Assembly (NCBI RefSeq): GCF_003003175.1
Contig: NZ_PVTY01000012.1
Coordinates: 55,354 to 119,353, forward strand
Length of the DNA: 64,000 bases
Direction: 5' to 3'
Source: Nesterenkonia sandarakina
GTDB taxonomy: Bacteria > Actinomycetota > Actinomycetes > Actinomycetales > Micrococcaceae
In this document: piece after piece, positions 48,075 through 55,846 of the stretch
Layout of the letters: each line of letters begins with the position of its first letter
Position numbering within the stretch: position 1 is the stretch's first letter
The notes under the pieces: model-generated
Databases searched by the model: none
Told to the model about the DNA's origin: nothing
Seen by the model: only the letters and a program-made list of their open reading frames with translations
Made by a program: the position numbers and the translations under genes

Positions 48075-51000
48075 TCACTCTTCCAGGTCAGCCTCGGCCT
48101 GCAGGGCATCGTCGATGGCCTGCTGCAGCTGCTCCTGGGCCTCGCCGTAGGCGGCGAAGTCACCGTCGGCGAGTGCATCTTCGGAGTCCTGGAGCGCCTG
48201 GCCTGCGCGATCCAGGGCGTCGTTCAGACGCTCCTGAGCGGGACCGGACGGCGCGGTGGGACCTTCGGTCTCCTCGGCCTCGTCCTCGGTGGTGGCCTCT
48301 TCCTCAGCGGGAGCCTCGTCCTCGGTGGTGGCGTCATCCTCAGCGGGAGCGTCACCCTCGGGCACGTCGAGCCCGGAGTCCACCGCATCACCGGTGACGC
48401 CTGCACCGTCGGCCACGGCAGCACCGGAATCTCCGCCGAAGACCTGGTCGAGCGCCTCGTCGAGGGTGTCAGCGAAGCCGACCTCCTCGCCGTAGGCCAC
48501 CAGCACCTTCCGCAGCGCCGGGTAGGCGGCTGCGGTGCCGGTGGACTGCACGTAGACCGGCTGGACATACAGGATGCCGCCACCGGCGGGAAGGGTGATC
48601 ATGTTGCCGTTGATCACCTCGGACGCGCCCTGACGCAGCAGGTTCAGCTCCTGCGAGATCTGCGAGTTGGAGTCGAAGTTCGCCTGAGTCTGGCCTGGGC
48701 CAGGAACAGCGGTGTCACGCGGGAGCTCCAGCAGCCGCAGCTGGCCGTAGTCCTCCGCCTTCACGCCGTCCTCGCCCGTGCCGGCGTCACCGGCGGCGGC
48801 GAGGAAGCCGTAGAGCACATTGCGCTGCTGCGCGCCCTCAGCGATCTGCGGGATGAACGTTCCGGTCAGCGAGAAGGCTGGCTCCTCCTGGCCCGGCATC
48901 TGCAGCGTCATGTAGTACGGCGGCTGAGCCACGGCGTTCTCGTCCTCGGCGGTCGGATCCGAAGGGACGGACCAGGCGTCGTTGTTCTCATAGAACGTGC
49001 CTGGATCGGTCACGTGGTATCGGCCGAGCAGCTCGCGCTGGACCCGGAACATGTCCTCGGGGTAGCGGACGTGATCCAGCAGCTCGGCGGACATGTTCTC
49101 ATAGGGCTGCAGCGCGTCGGGGAACACCTGCTGCCAGGCCCGCAGGATCGGATCCTCGGTGTCCCAGGCGTAGAGCTCCACCGAACCGTCATAGGCATCG
49201 ACGGTGGCCTTGACCGAGTTGCGGATGTAGTTGACCTGCCCGGTGAGCATCGGGGCTCCCTGGGTCAGCGCATCCGTGGTGGCCTGCTCCAGCTGCTGCT
49301 GGGCCGAGTACGGGAAGTTGTTGGAGGTGGTGTAGCCCTCCACGATCCACTTGACTCGGCCGTCTACGATCGCCGGGTAGATGTTCTGGTCTACATCCAG
49401 GAACGGTGCGACTTCCTGCACGCGCTCACGCGGTTCACGGTCATAGAGGATCTGCGACTCTTCGTTCATGTCACCGGAGAGAAGGATCTCTGGGGACTGG
49501 AACTGGATGGCGTAGACCAGTCGGTTGAACAGGCCGCCGACAGAGGGGCCGCCGTCACCTTCGAAGGTGTATACGGTCTCGGCCTCGGAGTCTGCTGCCG
49601 CGGGACGGTCGAGCTCCAGCGGATCAGCACCCTCGGGGGCGCCGACGATCGAGTACTCCGGGGAGTTCTGCCCGAAGTAGATGCGCGGCTCGTAGTCCGC
49701 GTCAGAGGCGAGCTCACCGCGGGTGGGGATGCCCTGCAGCGTGAAGCTGGGGCGTCCCTCCGGGGTGACGGTGTTCGCGTTGGCCGCGACCAGTCCGTAG
49801 CCGTGGGTGTAGATCAGGTGCCGGTTGACCCAGGAGGCGTCGGTGGGCACGTTCAGCTCGCGGGCCGCGATCACCGTGTCGCGGCGTTCGCCGTCGATCT
49901 CGTAGCGGTCGAAGCTCAGCGTCTCGGGGAAGGAGTAGTACTGGCGGAACTGCTGGAACTGTCCGAACGCCGCGGAGACCAGGTTCGGGTCGAGCAGTCG
50001 GATGTTCTCGGTGTTGGCAGAGTCCTCCGCCAGCGCGCCCGGAGTCGCCGAGGCATCGGCGTCGTAGCTCTCCTGCTCGATCTCGTGCAGGCCGTAGGCG
50101 TAGCGGGTCAGCTCGATGTTGCGCTCGATGTAGGGCGTCTCCAGGGTCCGCTCCGAAGGCTGGACCTGGTATTCCTGCACGAGGAACGGATAGAGGCCGC
50201 CACCGATGATCGCCGTGATCAGCAGCATGGCGGATCCGATGATCGAGAAGCGCCAGCGGCCGGTCACGGCGGTGACGATGAAGATCAGAGCGACCAGCAC
50301 CGCGGCGACGGCGAGGATCGCCTGCGCCGGGATGACCGCGTTGACGTCGGTGTAGAGTGCGCCGGCCCAGGTGCCGGACTGGTTCTGCAGGGTGGCGTAG
50401 CGGTCGAGCCACCAGTTCGCGCCCTGGAGCACCAGGAACAGCGCGCCGGTGACGGCGATGTGCCAGCGGGCGGCCTTCTCGACCACGAACTTGCCGTTGG
50501 CCTCGATCCGGATGCCGCCGAAGAGGTAGTGGGTCAGGATGCCGGCGATGCCGGCGACCAGGACTGCGGAGATCAGGAAGCCATTGATGAATCCGAGGAA
50601 GGGCAGCGTGAAGACGAAGAATCCGAAGTCCATCCCGAACTCGGGATCGGTCATGCCGAAGGGCTGCTGGTTGATGAACAGCAGCACGTTCTCCCAGCTG
50701 CCCTGGGCCGCGGTGCCTGCGAAGAGGCCCATCAGCGCGGGCAGACCGATCATGAACAGGCGGCGCATCGAGTTCAGCGTCCGCTGATACCGGATGACCG
50801 ATTCGTTCATCTGGTTCTGCAGGATCTGAGGGCGGTTCCGGAACGCCAGGAACAGGCTGAGCCAGACCAGGCCCGCCATCAGCAGGAACGCGACCACGAA
50901 GATCACACCGCGAGCGATGCGCTCGGTCCAGAAGACATCTTCATATCCCAGCTGGTTGAACCAGAGGATCTCGGCGTAGAAGCCGGAAGATGCCACAAAA

Positions 51001-51188
51001 ATGCCGATCAGCGCGGCGATGATGATGATCGTCAACACCAGTGCTGACGGCCGCCGCGGTCCGGAGCTCCTCGCCGGCCGGTCGGAACCGGACCCGCCGG
51101 AGTTGTCGCCGTCGTCCCCGCCCGGACCGGAGCCGAAGAGGCCCCCGCCGAACGGGTTCGCGGACCCGAATCCCTGAGAGAAACTCAC
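48075..51188 (-). CDS. UPF0182 family large membrane protein
   Basis: A 1037-residue protein (Rv3193c type). A Gly-rich disordered N-terminus precedes about seven transmembrane helices in the first 330 residues. A large extracytoplasmic domain follows (for example GYGLVAANANTVTPEGRPSF and RYPEDMFRVQRELLGRYHVT), ending in an acidic, Glu/Ala-rich tail and a short helix. Function is unknown, but the gene is conserved across Actinobacteria with the next gene, the PDZ/Lon-like protease. The start MSFSQGFGSANPF is the typical one. The 148 bases up to the tRNA hold no gene. Confidence 0.92.
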   Translation of the reverse strand: MSFSQGFGSANPFGGGLFGSGPGGDDGDNSGGSGSDRPARSSGPRRPSALVLTIIIIAALIGIFVASSGFYAEILWFNQLGYEDVFWTERIARGVIFVVAFLLMAGLVWLSLFLAFRNRPQILQNQMNESVIRYQRTLNSMRRLFMIGLPALMGLFAGTAAQGSWENVLLFINQQPFGMTDPEFGMDFGFFVFTLPFLGFINGFLISAVLVAGIAGILTHYLFGGIRIEANGKFVVEKAARWHIAVTGALFLVLQGANWWLDRYATLQNQSGTWAGALYTDVNAVIPAQAILAVAAVLVALIFIVTAVTGRWRFSIIGSAMLLITAIIGGGLYPFLVQEYQVQPSERTLETPYIERNIELTRYAYGLHEIEQESYDADASATPGALAEDSANTENIRLLDPNLVSAAFGQFQQFRQYYSFPETLSFDRYEIDGERRDTVIAARELNVPTDASWVNRHLIYTHGYGLVAANANTVTPEGRPSFTLQGIPTRGELASDADYEPRIYFGQNSPEYSIVGAPEGADPLELDRPAAADSEAETVYTFEGDGGPSVGGLFNRLVYAIQFQSPEILLSGDMNEESQILYDREPRERVQEVAPFLDVDQNIYPAIVDGRVKWIVEGYTTSNNFPYSAQQQLEQATTDALTQGAPMLTGQVNYIRNSVKATVDAYDGSVELYAWDTEDPILRAWQQVFPDALQPYENMSAELLDHVRYPEDMFRVQRELLGRYHVTDPGTFYENNDAWSVPSDPTAEDENAVAQPPYYMTLQMPGQEEPAFSLTGTFIPQIAEGAQQRNVLYGFLAAAGDAGTGEDGVKAEDYGQLRLLELPRDTAVPGPGQTQANFDSNSQISQELNLLRQGASEVINGNMITLPAGGGILYVQPVYVQSTGTAAAYPALRKVLVAYGEEVGFADTLDEALDQVFGGDSGAAVADGAGVTGDAVDSGLDVPEGDAPAEDDATTEDEAPAEEEATTEDEAEETEGPTAPSGPAQERLNDALDRAGQALQDSEDALADGDFAAYGEAQEQLQQAIDDALQAEADLEE

Positions 51189-51277
51189 GGATAAACCCTC
51201 GTCTCTATATATGTGCTTGGATTCTCAACTGTTGCTGGTGGGTCAGCGTGCTGACCCGGCTGGACCGGCGGACCGGT

Positions 51278-52381
51278 TCAGCTTCCGCAGGGCTCGAGCC
51301 CCGCGAGGAAGTCTTGGTCTGAGTCGCGGACCGCCTCGACGATCGCGCGTCCCTCAGAGACGTCGTCGACGGCGTATGTCGCGAGCCCGTCGGGCACCCG
51401 CCCGTCGAGCTCGGTGCAGTTCGCCGTCGGGACCAGGAAGTTCTCGATCCCTTGGGAGCGTGCGCCGACGACCTTCTGGGCGATTCCGCCGATGGGCCCG
51501 ACCGTGCCGTCCGGGTCCACCGTGCCGGTGCCGGCCCAGTTCTCGCCGCCGGTCATGGATTCCTCGGTCATGGAGTCCACGAGGCCGAGAGTGAACATCA
51601 GCCCCGCGCTGGGACCGCCTACGCCGTCGAGCTCGATGTCGACATCCACAGGGAAATCGAACTCGTTCTCGAGCATGATTCCCACGTAGTAGTCGCCATC
51701 TGCCTCTTGGTAGGTGGGGACCTCGTAGTCGAGTTCCTCACCGTCGCGAAGCACTGTCAATGCTACCGGCTGACCTGCGGCGGTGTTGACTGCGTCACGC
51801 AGTCCTTCGAGCCCGGTGATGGAGCTGCCCGCGGCTGCGGTGACCTGATCGCCGGGCTGGAGCTGCTCATCGGTGCCGACCTGGACCGCCTCAGCGGTGA
51901 AGTCCACGACGGAGAGCTCCTGGTTGTAGTCGATGCCCAGCTCATTGAGCGCCGCGGCCACCGCGAGATCCTGGGAGCTGGTCATCGCGGCGGTGTTCTG
52001 CTGCTGGACCTGCTCGGCGGTGGTGCCCGAGGGGTAGATCAGCTCGTGCGGCTGGATGTCGGTGCCGGAGTTGAACCAGCCGGTCACGGCCTCGGGGACG
52101 CGCACCGTGGAGGTCGGCGCCCCCGCCACGAACACCGTGGTCAGGTTCAGCGAGCCCTCGGTGGGATAGGTCTGTTCGCCACTGACGGAGATCACCGCCT
52201 GGTCCTCGATCTCACCGATGGTGTTGAACATCGGACCCGGGCTCTCCACCAGGTACGGGCTGGGCAGGGTCAGGCTCAGCAGCCCGATGATGAGCGCTGA
52301 CGTGCCGGCCACCGCCTGCAGGCCTCTCCGCAGACTCGGCCTCTTCGGTTTCAGGGGGCGCTCAGTCATGATGATCGTCAC
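51278..52381 (-). CDS. PDZ and Lon-like (S16) membrane protease, YlbL type
   Basis: A 367-residue protein with an N-terminal transmembrane helix (GTSALIIGLLSLTLPSPYLV), a PDZ domain (about 150-235) and a C-terminal S16 Lon-type protease domain. The catalytic Ser lies in GVGGPSAGLMFTLGLVD and the Lys in GPIGGIAQKVVGARSQG. YlbL/Rv3194c-like proteases face outside the membrane; in Bacillus YlbL clears a division inhibitor. It sits between UPF0182 and DUF2342 genes as in mycobacteria. Confidence 0.92.
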   Translation of the reverse strand: MTIIMTERPLKPKRPSLRRGLQAVAGTSALIIGLLSLTLPSPYLVESPGPMFNTIGEIEDQAVISVSGEQTYPTEGSLNLTTVFVAGAPTSTVRVPEAVTGWFNSGTDIQPHELIYPSGTTAEQVQQQNTAAMTSSQDLAVAAALNELGIDYNQELSVVDFTAEAVQVGTDEQLQPGDQVTAAAGSSITGLEGLRDAVNTAAGQPVALTVLRDGEELDYEVPTYQEADGDYYVGIMLENEFDFPVDVDIELDGVGGPSAGLMFTLGLVDSMTEESMTGGENWAGTGTVDPDGTVGPIGGIAQKVVGARSQGIENFLVPTANCTELDGRVPDGLATYAVDDVSEGRAIVEAVRDSDQDFLAGLEPCGS

Positions 52382-52421
52382 CCATCATCTCATCTGAGAC
52401 CAGCGACACAGGAAGATGACG

Positions 52422-53966
52422 TCAGACCTCCGGGGACTTGCCGTCATAGCCGCCGTCGAGCAGCTTCTGCAGCTCCTCGTCGATCTTCGCGGTCTCTTCC
52501 TGCCGTTCCGCGCGGCGCTTCTGGAAGCCGGTGGGATCGTCGAGGTCCTGCTCATCGGGCTGGACGTCGGGGTGACCCCAGACGTCGTCGCGGCCGGACA
52601 TGCCTTCGGTCTCGCGCAGGTGCGCCCAGAGTGCGGCGGCGTCGCGGAGCCGGCGGGGACGCAGCTCCAGCCCGACCAGCGCGGCGAAGGTGTCCTCCGC
52701 CGGTCCCCCGGAGGCGCGACGGCGGTTCATCGTCTCCCGCAGCCGGGACAGCGACTCCAGGTGCTCGGCGGCCTGGGTGACGACGTCGTCCACCCAGCCC
52801 TCGACCAGCGCCAGCGTGGTCTCGATGCGCTTGAGCGCGGCCTCCTGCATGGGGGTGCGCTCCTCCGGGAAGAGGCCCTCGCCGAGGATGGAGTTCATCG
52901 CCTCGGGGTTGTTGGGGTCCATCTGGCTGGCGGCCTCTTCGATCCGGTTCATGTCGATGTGGATGCCGGCGGCGTACTGGCCGACGGCGTTGAACAGGTC
53001 CTGCTCCAGCCAGGGAGCGTTGTTGAACAGGCGCATCCGGGCGGCCTCGCGCAGCGCCAGGTAGAGCAGCACCTCGCGCTTGTCCACGCTGAGGCCCTTG
53101 CCGAACTCGCTCACGTTCTTGGGCAGCAGCGCGGTGGTGTTGCCGGCCAGCGGCAGGCCGGTGTCCGAGGAGGAGACGACCTCCTTGGCGAGCTCACCCA
53201 CGGCCTGGCCCAGCTGCATGCCGAAGGCCATGCCGCCCATGGACTCGATCATGCCGGTGATCTGCTGCGCGCCGGCGCCGCCCATCATGGACTCCAGCTC
53301 CGGGGGAAGGCCGGAGCCACCCTCACCGAGCTGGTCCTTGATCGCGGCGGAGAGCGCCTTGGAGACGGACTCGGCCACCGGTTCGGTCAGCCTCTTCCAG
53401 GAGTCGAAGGTCTCCTCGACCCACTGCGCGCGGGACCAGGCCTGCCCGATCTGCCCGGCGGTCTCGAAGGTGGTGGCTCCGTCGAGCCACATGTCGGCCA
53501 GGCGCAGGGCGTCGTCGATCTCCTTGCGCTCGGCGGCCGAGACGCTGGGGTCATCGCCGGCGGCGGCCTGACGGGCGGCCTGGCGGGCCATGGACCAGTT
53601 GACCGGGCCCTTGTCCTCATCGGAGGGGTTCTGCATCGCGGAGAACATGGACTGGACCTGTCCCATGATCTGCTGCATCATCTGCGGGTTCATATCGGCC
53701 ATGCCGGGGATCTGGGAGGGATCGAACCCGGGAGGGAAGCCGGGGAATCCGCCCTGGTCGCCGGAGCCTGTGGCGCCGGGGGCACCGGGCGTGCCGGTGA
53801 AGCCGATGCTGGGGCCGCGCTTGGCGGCGTCGCCCTTGTCGGCGTCGTCGCCGGGGGTCTGCCCGGGCATCTGCCCGCCGAAGAGCTGTTTGAAGAACTC
53901 CTCCATGGGGTCACGTGGGTCTTCCCCGTTGCCCTGGTCGTTGTTGCCGGAGTTGTTCTGGCTCAT
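52422..53966 (-). CDS. DUF2342 / zinc-dependent-metalloprotease-like protein
   Basis: A 514-residue protein with a disordered Gly/Gln/Pro-rich N-terminus (MSQNNSGNNDQGNG; a later FPGFPPGFDPSQIPGM stretch) and a large helical DUF2342 domain from about residue 115 (NWSMARQAARQAAAG, then LLPKNVSEFGKGL, LYLALREAARMRLFNNAPWL). The family is annotated as a zinc-dependent metalloprotease (Rv3195 type), but the HExxH motif is not seen; the equivalent helix reads LREAARMRLF. ATG at 53966 has AGGGAG upstream. It is encoded between the Lon-like protease and the cyclodehydratase-like protein. Confidence 0.82.
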   Translation of the reverse strand: MSQNNSGNNDQGNGEDPRDPMEEFFKQLFGGQMPGQTPGDDADKGDAAKRGPSIGFTGTPGAPGATGSGDQGGFPGFPPGFDPSQIPGMADMNPQMMQQIMGQVQSMFSAMQNPSDEDKGPVNWSMARQAARQAAAGDDPSVSAAERKEIDDALRLADMWLDGATTFETAGQIGQAWSRAQWVEETFDSWKRLTEPVAESVSKALSAAIKDQLGEGGSGLPPELESMMGGAGAQQITGMIESMGGMAFGMQLGQAVGELAKEVVSSSDTGLPLAGNTTALLPKNVSEFGKGLSVDKREVLLYLALREAARMRLFNNAPWLEQDLFNAVGQYAAGIHIDMNRIEEAASQMDPNNPEAMNSILGEGLFPEERTPMQEAALKRIETTLALVEGWVDDVVTQAAEHLESLSRLRETMNRRRASGGPAEDTFAALVGLELRPRRLRDAAALWAHLRETEGMSGRDDVWGHPDVQPDEQDLDDPTGFQKRRAERQEETAKIDEELQKLLDGGYDGKSPEV

Positions 53967-54183
53967 CGGACGCTCCCTGTGGTGATCCTGGTTCGGCCTG
54001 AGAGACTCCAGCGTATCCAGCACGGCTCGGTGCTGTCTGCACGAGCGCGGTGAGTTCGCCACAGGATGAAGTCGCGGGTTCTGCGTTGACGCCGGCGTTC
54101 CCGCTCTTTACCGGCGTCGTCCGCCATCCCGACATCGGCACGGGTCTTCTCGCCCGATGCTTCACCGGGTCTCCTCCGGGGGG

Positions 54184-55209
54184 TCACCTGGCGGTGGCGG
54201 TGTGCAGCCGGCAGTCGCATTCCGAGTGTGGGGTCACCGGCACCAGGCTGAGCTCCCCGGTGCGCAGGGAGAGCCCGATCATCCGGGAGGCGGTCTGCGG
54301 GGTGAACTCACCATCGACCGCCAGCTGGATCTCCCGGGCCAACAGGCTGGCGAGCACCGCGGCGGACTGCGGCTCATCCGAGGGCACCGGGCGGTCCGTG
54401 ATCTGATCCTGGGCCGCGCCCTGTTCTGCGAGCGCGGTCTGCACGGCTGCGAAGTGCGGGTCGACTGCGGTGCCATGGAGCAGCAGGCACCGGGGGCAGG
54501 GTCCATGATCCCGGCTGAGCAGCGGCCCGATCTGCCAGTGGGCAGAGTGCTGGACCACCGGCAGCACCAGCTGGGCCCGGCTGGCCGCGGCAGTGAGGTG
54601 CGCCGGAGCGACGGCGCGCTGGGCGAAGATCACCTGGATGTCCACCGGCTCCTGGGGCGGCGCGGCTTGAAGGTGCCGGGGCGCTGCGGCATCAGGAGTG
54701 GGCACGGTGTCAGCGGGCCAGGCGTCAGGAGTGGGCGCTGCGCAGACGACGGCCGCCTCGGAGTTCTGCCGCAGACAGGCGCGTCGGACCGCGGCCGCGC
54801 GGGTGAGGCCCACCGCCGCGGCGGGGTAGCCGGCGGCCAGGTCGCCCCGATCCACGGGGTGGTCGTCGCGCAGCAGCAGCAGGCCCAGGTGCAGGTCGGT
54901 CAGCTGTTCGGCCAGCAGCGCCGCCGGTCGGGGCAGGCCATCGAGAAGCACCGCCGCGAGCTGCCGGCGGGCCCGCACCCGGATGGCCCGGTCGGCGGGC
55001 GGGGCGCCGTCGTCGGTCTCGTCCTCGGCGTCGGACTCGGCCTCGGCCTCTGGGCTGGTGGTGCTGTCCGGGTGTTCCCGGAGTCGTCGCAGCGTCTGCT
55101 GCGCCGGGCCGATGATCCGGACCGTCTGGTCTCCGGCGCGGAGCTGGACGGTGTGCGCGTCGAGCATGAGCGGCTCCTGCCAGTCCGTGGGTGCCGTCCG
55201 CGCCGTCAT
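54184..55209 (-). CDS. Stand-alone TOMM cyclodehydratase/E1-like (Rv3196-type) protein
   Basis: A 341-residue protein resembling the leader-binding/E1-like half of thiazole/oxazole peptide cyclodehydratases. An N-terminal winged-helix-like part (PLMLDAHTVQLRAGDQTVRI) and an Ala-rich middle precede a C-terminal zinc-ligand pair (HGPCPRCLLLHG and ECDC). No YcaO partner, dehydrogenase or precursor peptide gene is nearby; the same solitary gene sits in this position in other Actinobacteria. The ATG at 55209 (MTARTAPTDWQEPLM) is preferred. It is divergent from the M48-type peptidase. Confidence 0.72.
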   Translation of the reverse strand: MTARTAPTDWQEPLMLDAHTVQLRAGDQTVRIIGPAQQTLRRLREHPDSTTSPEAEAESDAEDETDDGAPPADRAIRVRARRQLAAVLLDGLPRPAALLAEQLTDLHLGLLLLRDDHPVDRGDLAAGYPAAAVGLTRAAAVRRACLRQNSEAAVVCAAPTPDAWPADTVPTPDAAAPRHLQAAPPQEPVDIQVIFAQRAVAPAHLTAAASRAQLVLPVVQHSAHWQIGPLLSRDHGPCPRCLLLHGTAVDPHFAAVQTALAEQGAAQDQITDRPVPSDEPQSAAVLASLLAREIQLAVDGEFTPQTASRMIGLSLRTGELSLVPVTPHSECDCRLHTATAR

Positions 55210-55282
55210 GGACCTATGGTGCCAAGGTCCTGAGGACTCGGCGGAGTTTTCCACAGTCCTGGGCCGGGCTAGGCTCCTCTGC

Positions 55283-55843
55283 ATGGCGTCGCGGCAGCTT
55301 CAGGAGCAGATCACGGTGGATGGCCAGCAGGTGCTGGTGATCCGTTCGGCTCGGCGCACCCGGACGGTGACCGCTGATCAGGTCCAAGGGACGCTGCGGC
55401 TGCGGGTCCCGGTCCGGCTGAGTCGTCGAGAGATCGAAGATCACGCCCGGGCCTTCCAGAAGAAGCTCAGTCGCCGCGCCGCCCGGCGGCCGCGCAGCGA
55501 CGAGGAGCTGCTGGATCGCTCTCGTGCGCTGTCCTCGCGCTACCTGGACGGCATCCCGCAGCCGGAGGCGGTGAGCTGGTCCACCCAGCAGCACCAGCGC
55601 TGGGGGTCCACGACGTCGACCACCGGCACCATCCGGCTGTCCGCCCGGCTGCGTGAGATGCCGGCCTGGGTGCAGGACTCGGTGCTCATCCACGAGCTCG
55701 CGCATCTGATCGAACCCGGCCACGGGCCGCGCTTCAAGGCGCTCATCGCGAAGTACCCGCGCACCGGAGAGGCCGACGCCTTCCTGGCCGGCGTCAGCTG
55801 GGCCGACCACAACGCCGAGCCCCCGGCCAGCCAGCAGGAGTGA
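55283..55843 (+). CDS. YgjP-like M48 family metallopeptidase
   Basis: A 186-residue cytosolic protein with the zinc-binding helix VLIHELAHLIEPGHGPRF (HExxH) preceded by QHQRWGSTTSTTGTIRLSAR, the YgjP/WLM pattern. The ATG at 55283 is used; the longer in-frame extension runs over the divergent gene. No signal peptide or membrane helix is present. Physiological substrates of this family are unknown. It converges on uvrD2, with three bases between stops. Confidence 0.88.
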   Translation: MASRQLQEQITVDGQQVLVIRSARRTRTVTADQVQGTLRLRVPVRLSRREIEDHARAFQKKLSRRAARRPRSDEELLDRSRALSSRYLDGIPQPEAVSWSTQQHQRWGSTTSTTGTIRLSARLREMPAWVQDSVLIHELAHLIEPGHGPRFKALIAKYPRTGEADAFLAGVSWADHNAEPPASQQE

Positions 55844-55846
55844 GGC

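Noticed and set aside
47991..51047. A 1018-codon plus-strand frame opposite the UPF0182 gene
   Set aside because: Shadow of the UPF0182 coding sequence; its leading part also overlaps the intergenic space to the tRNA and has no ribosome site.
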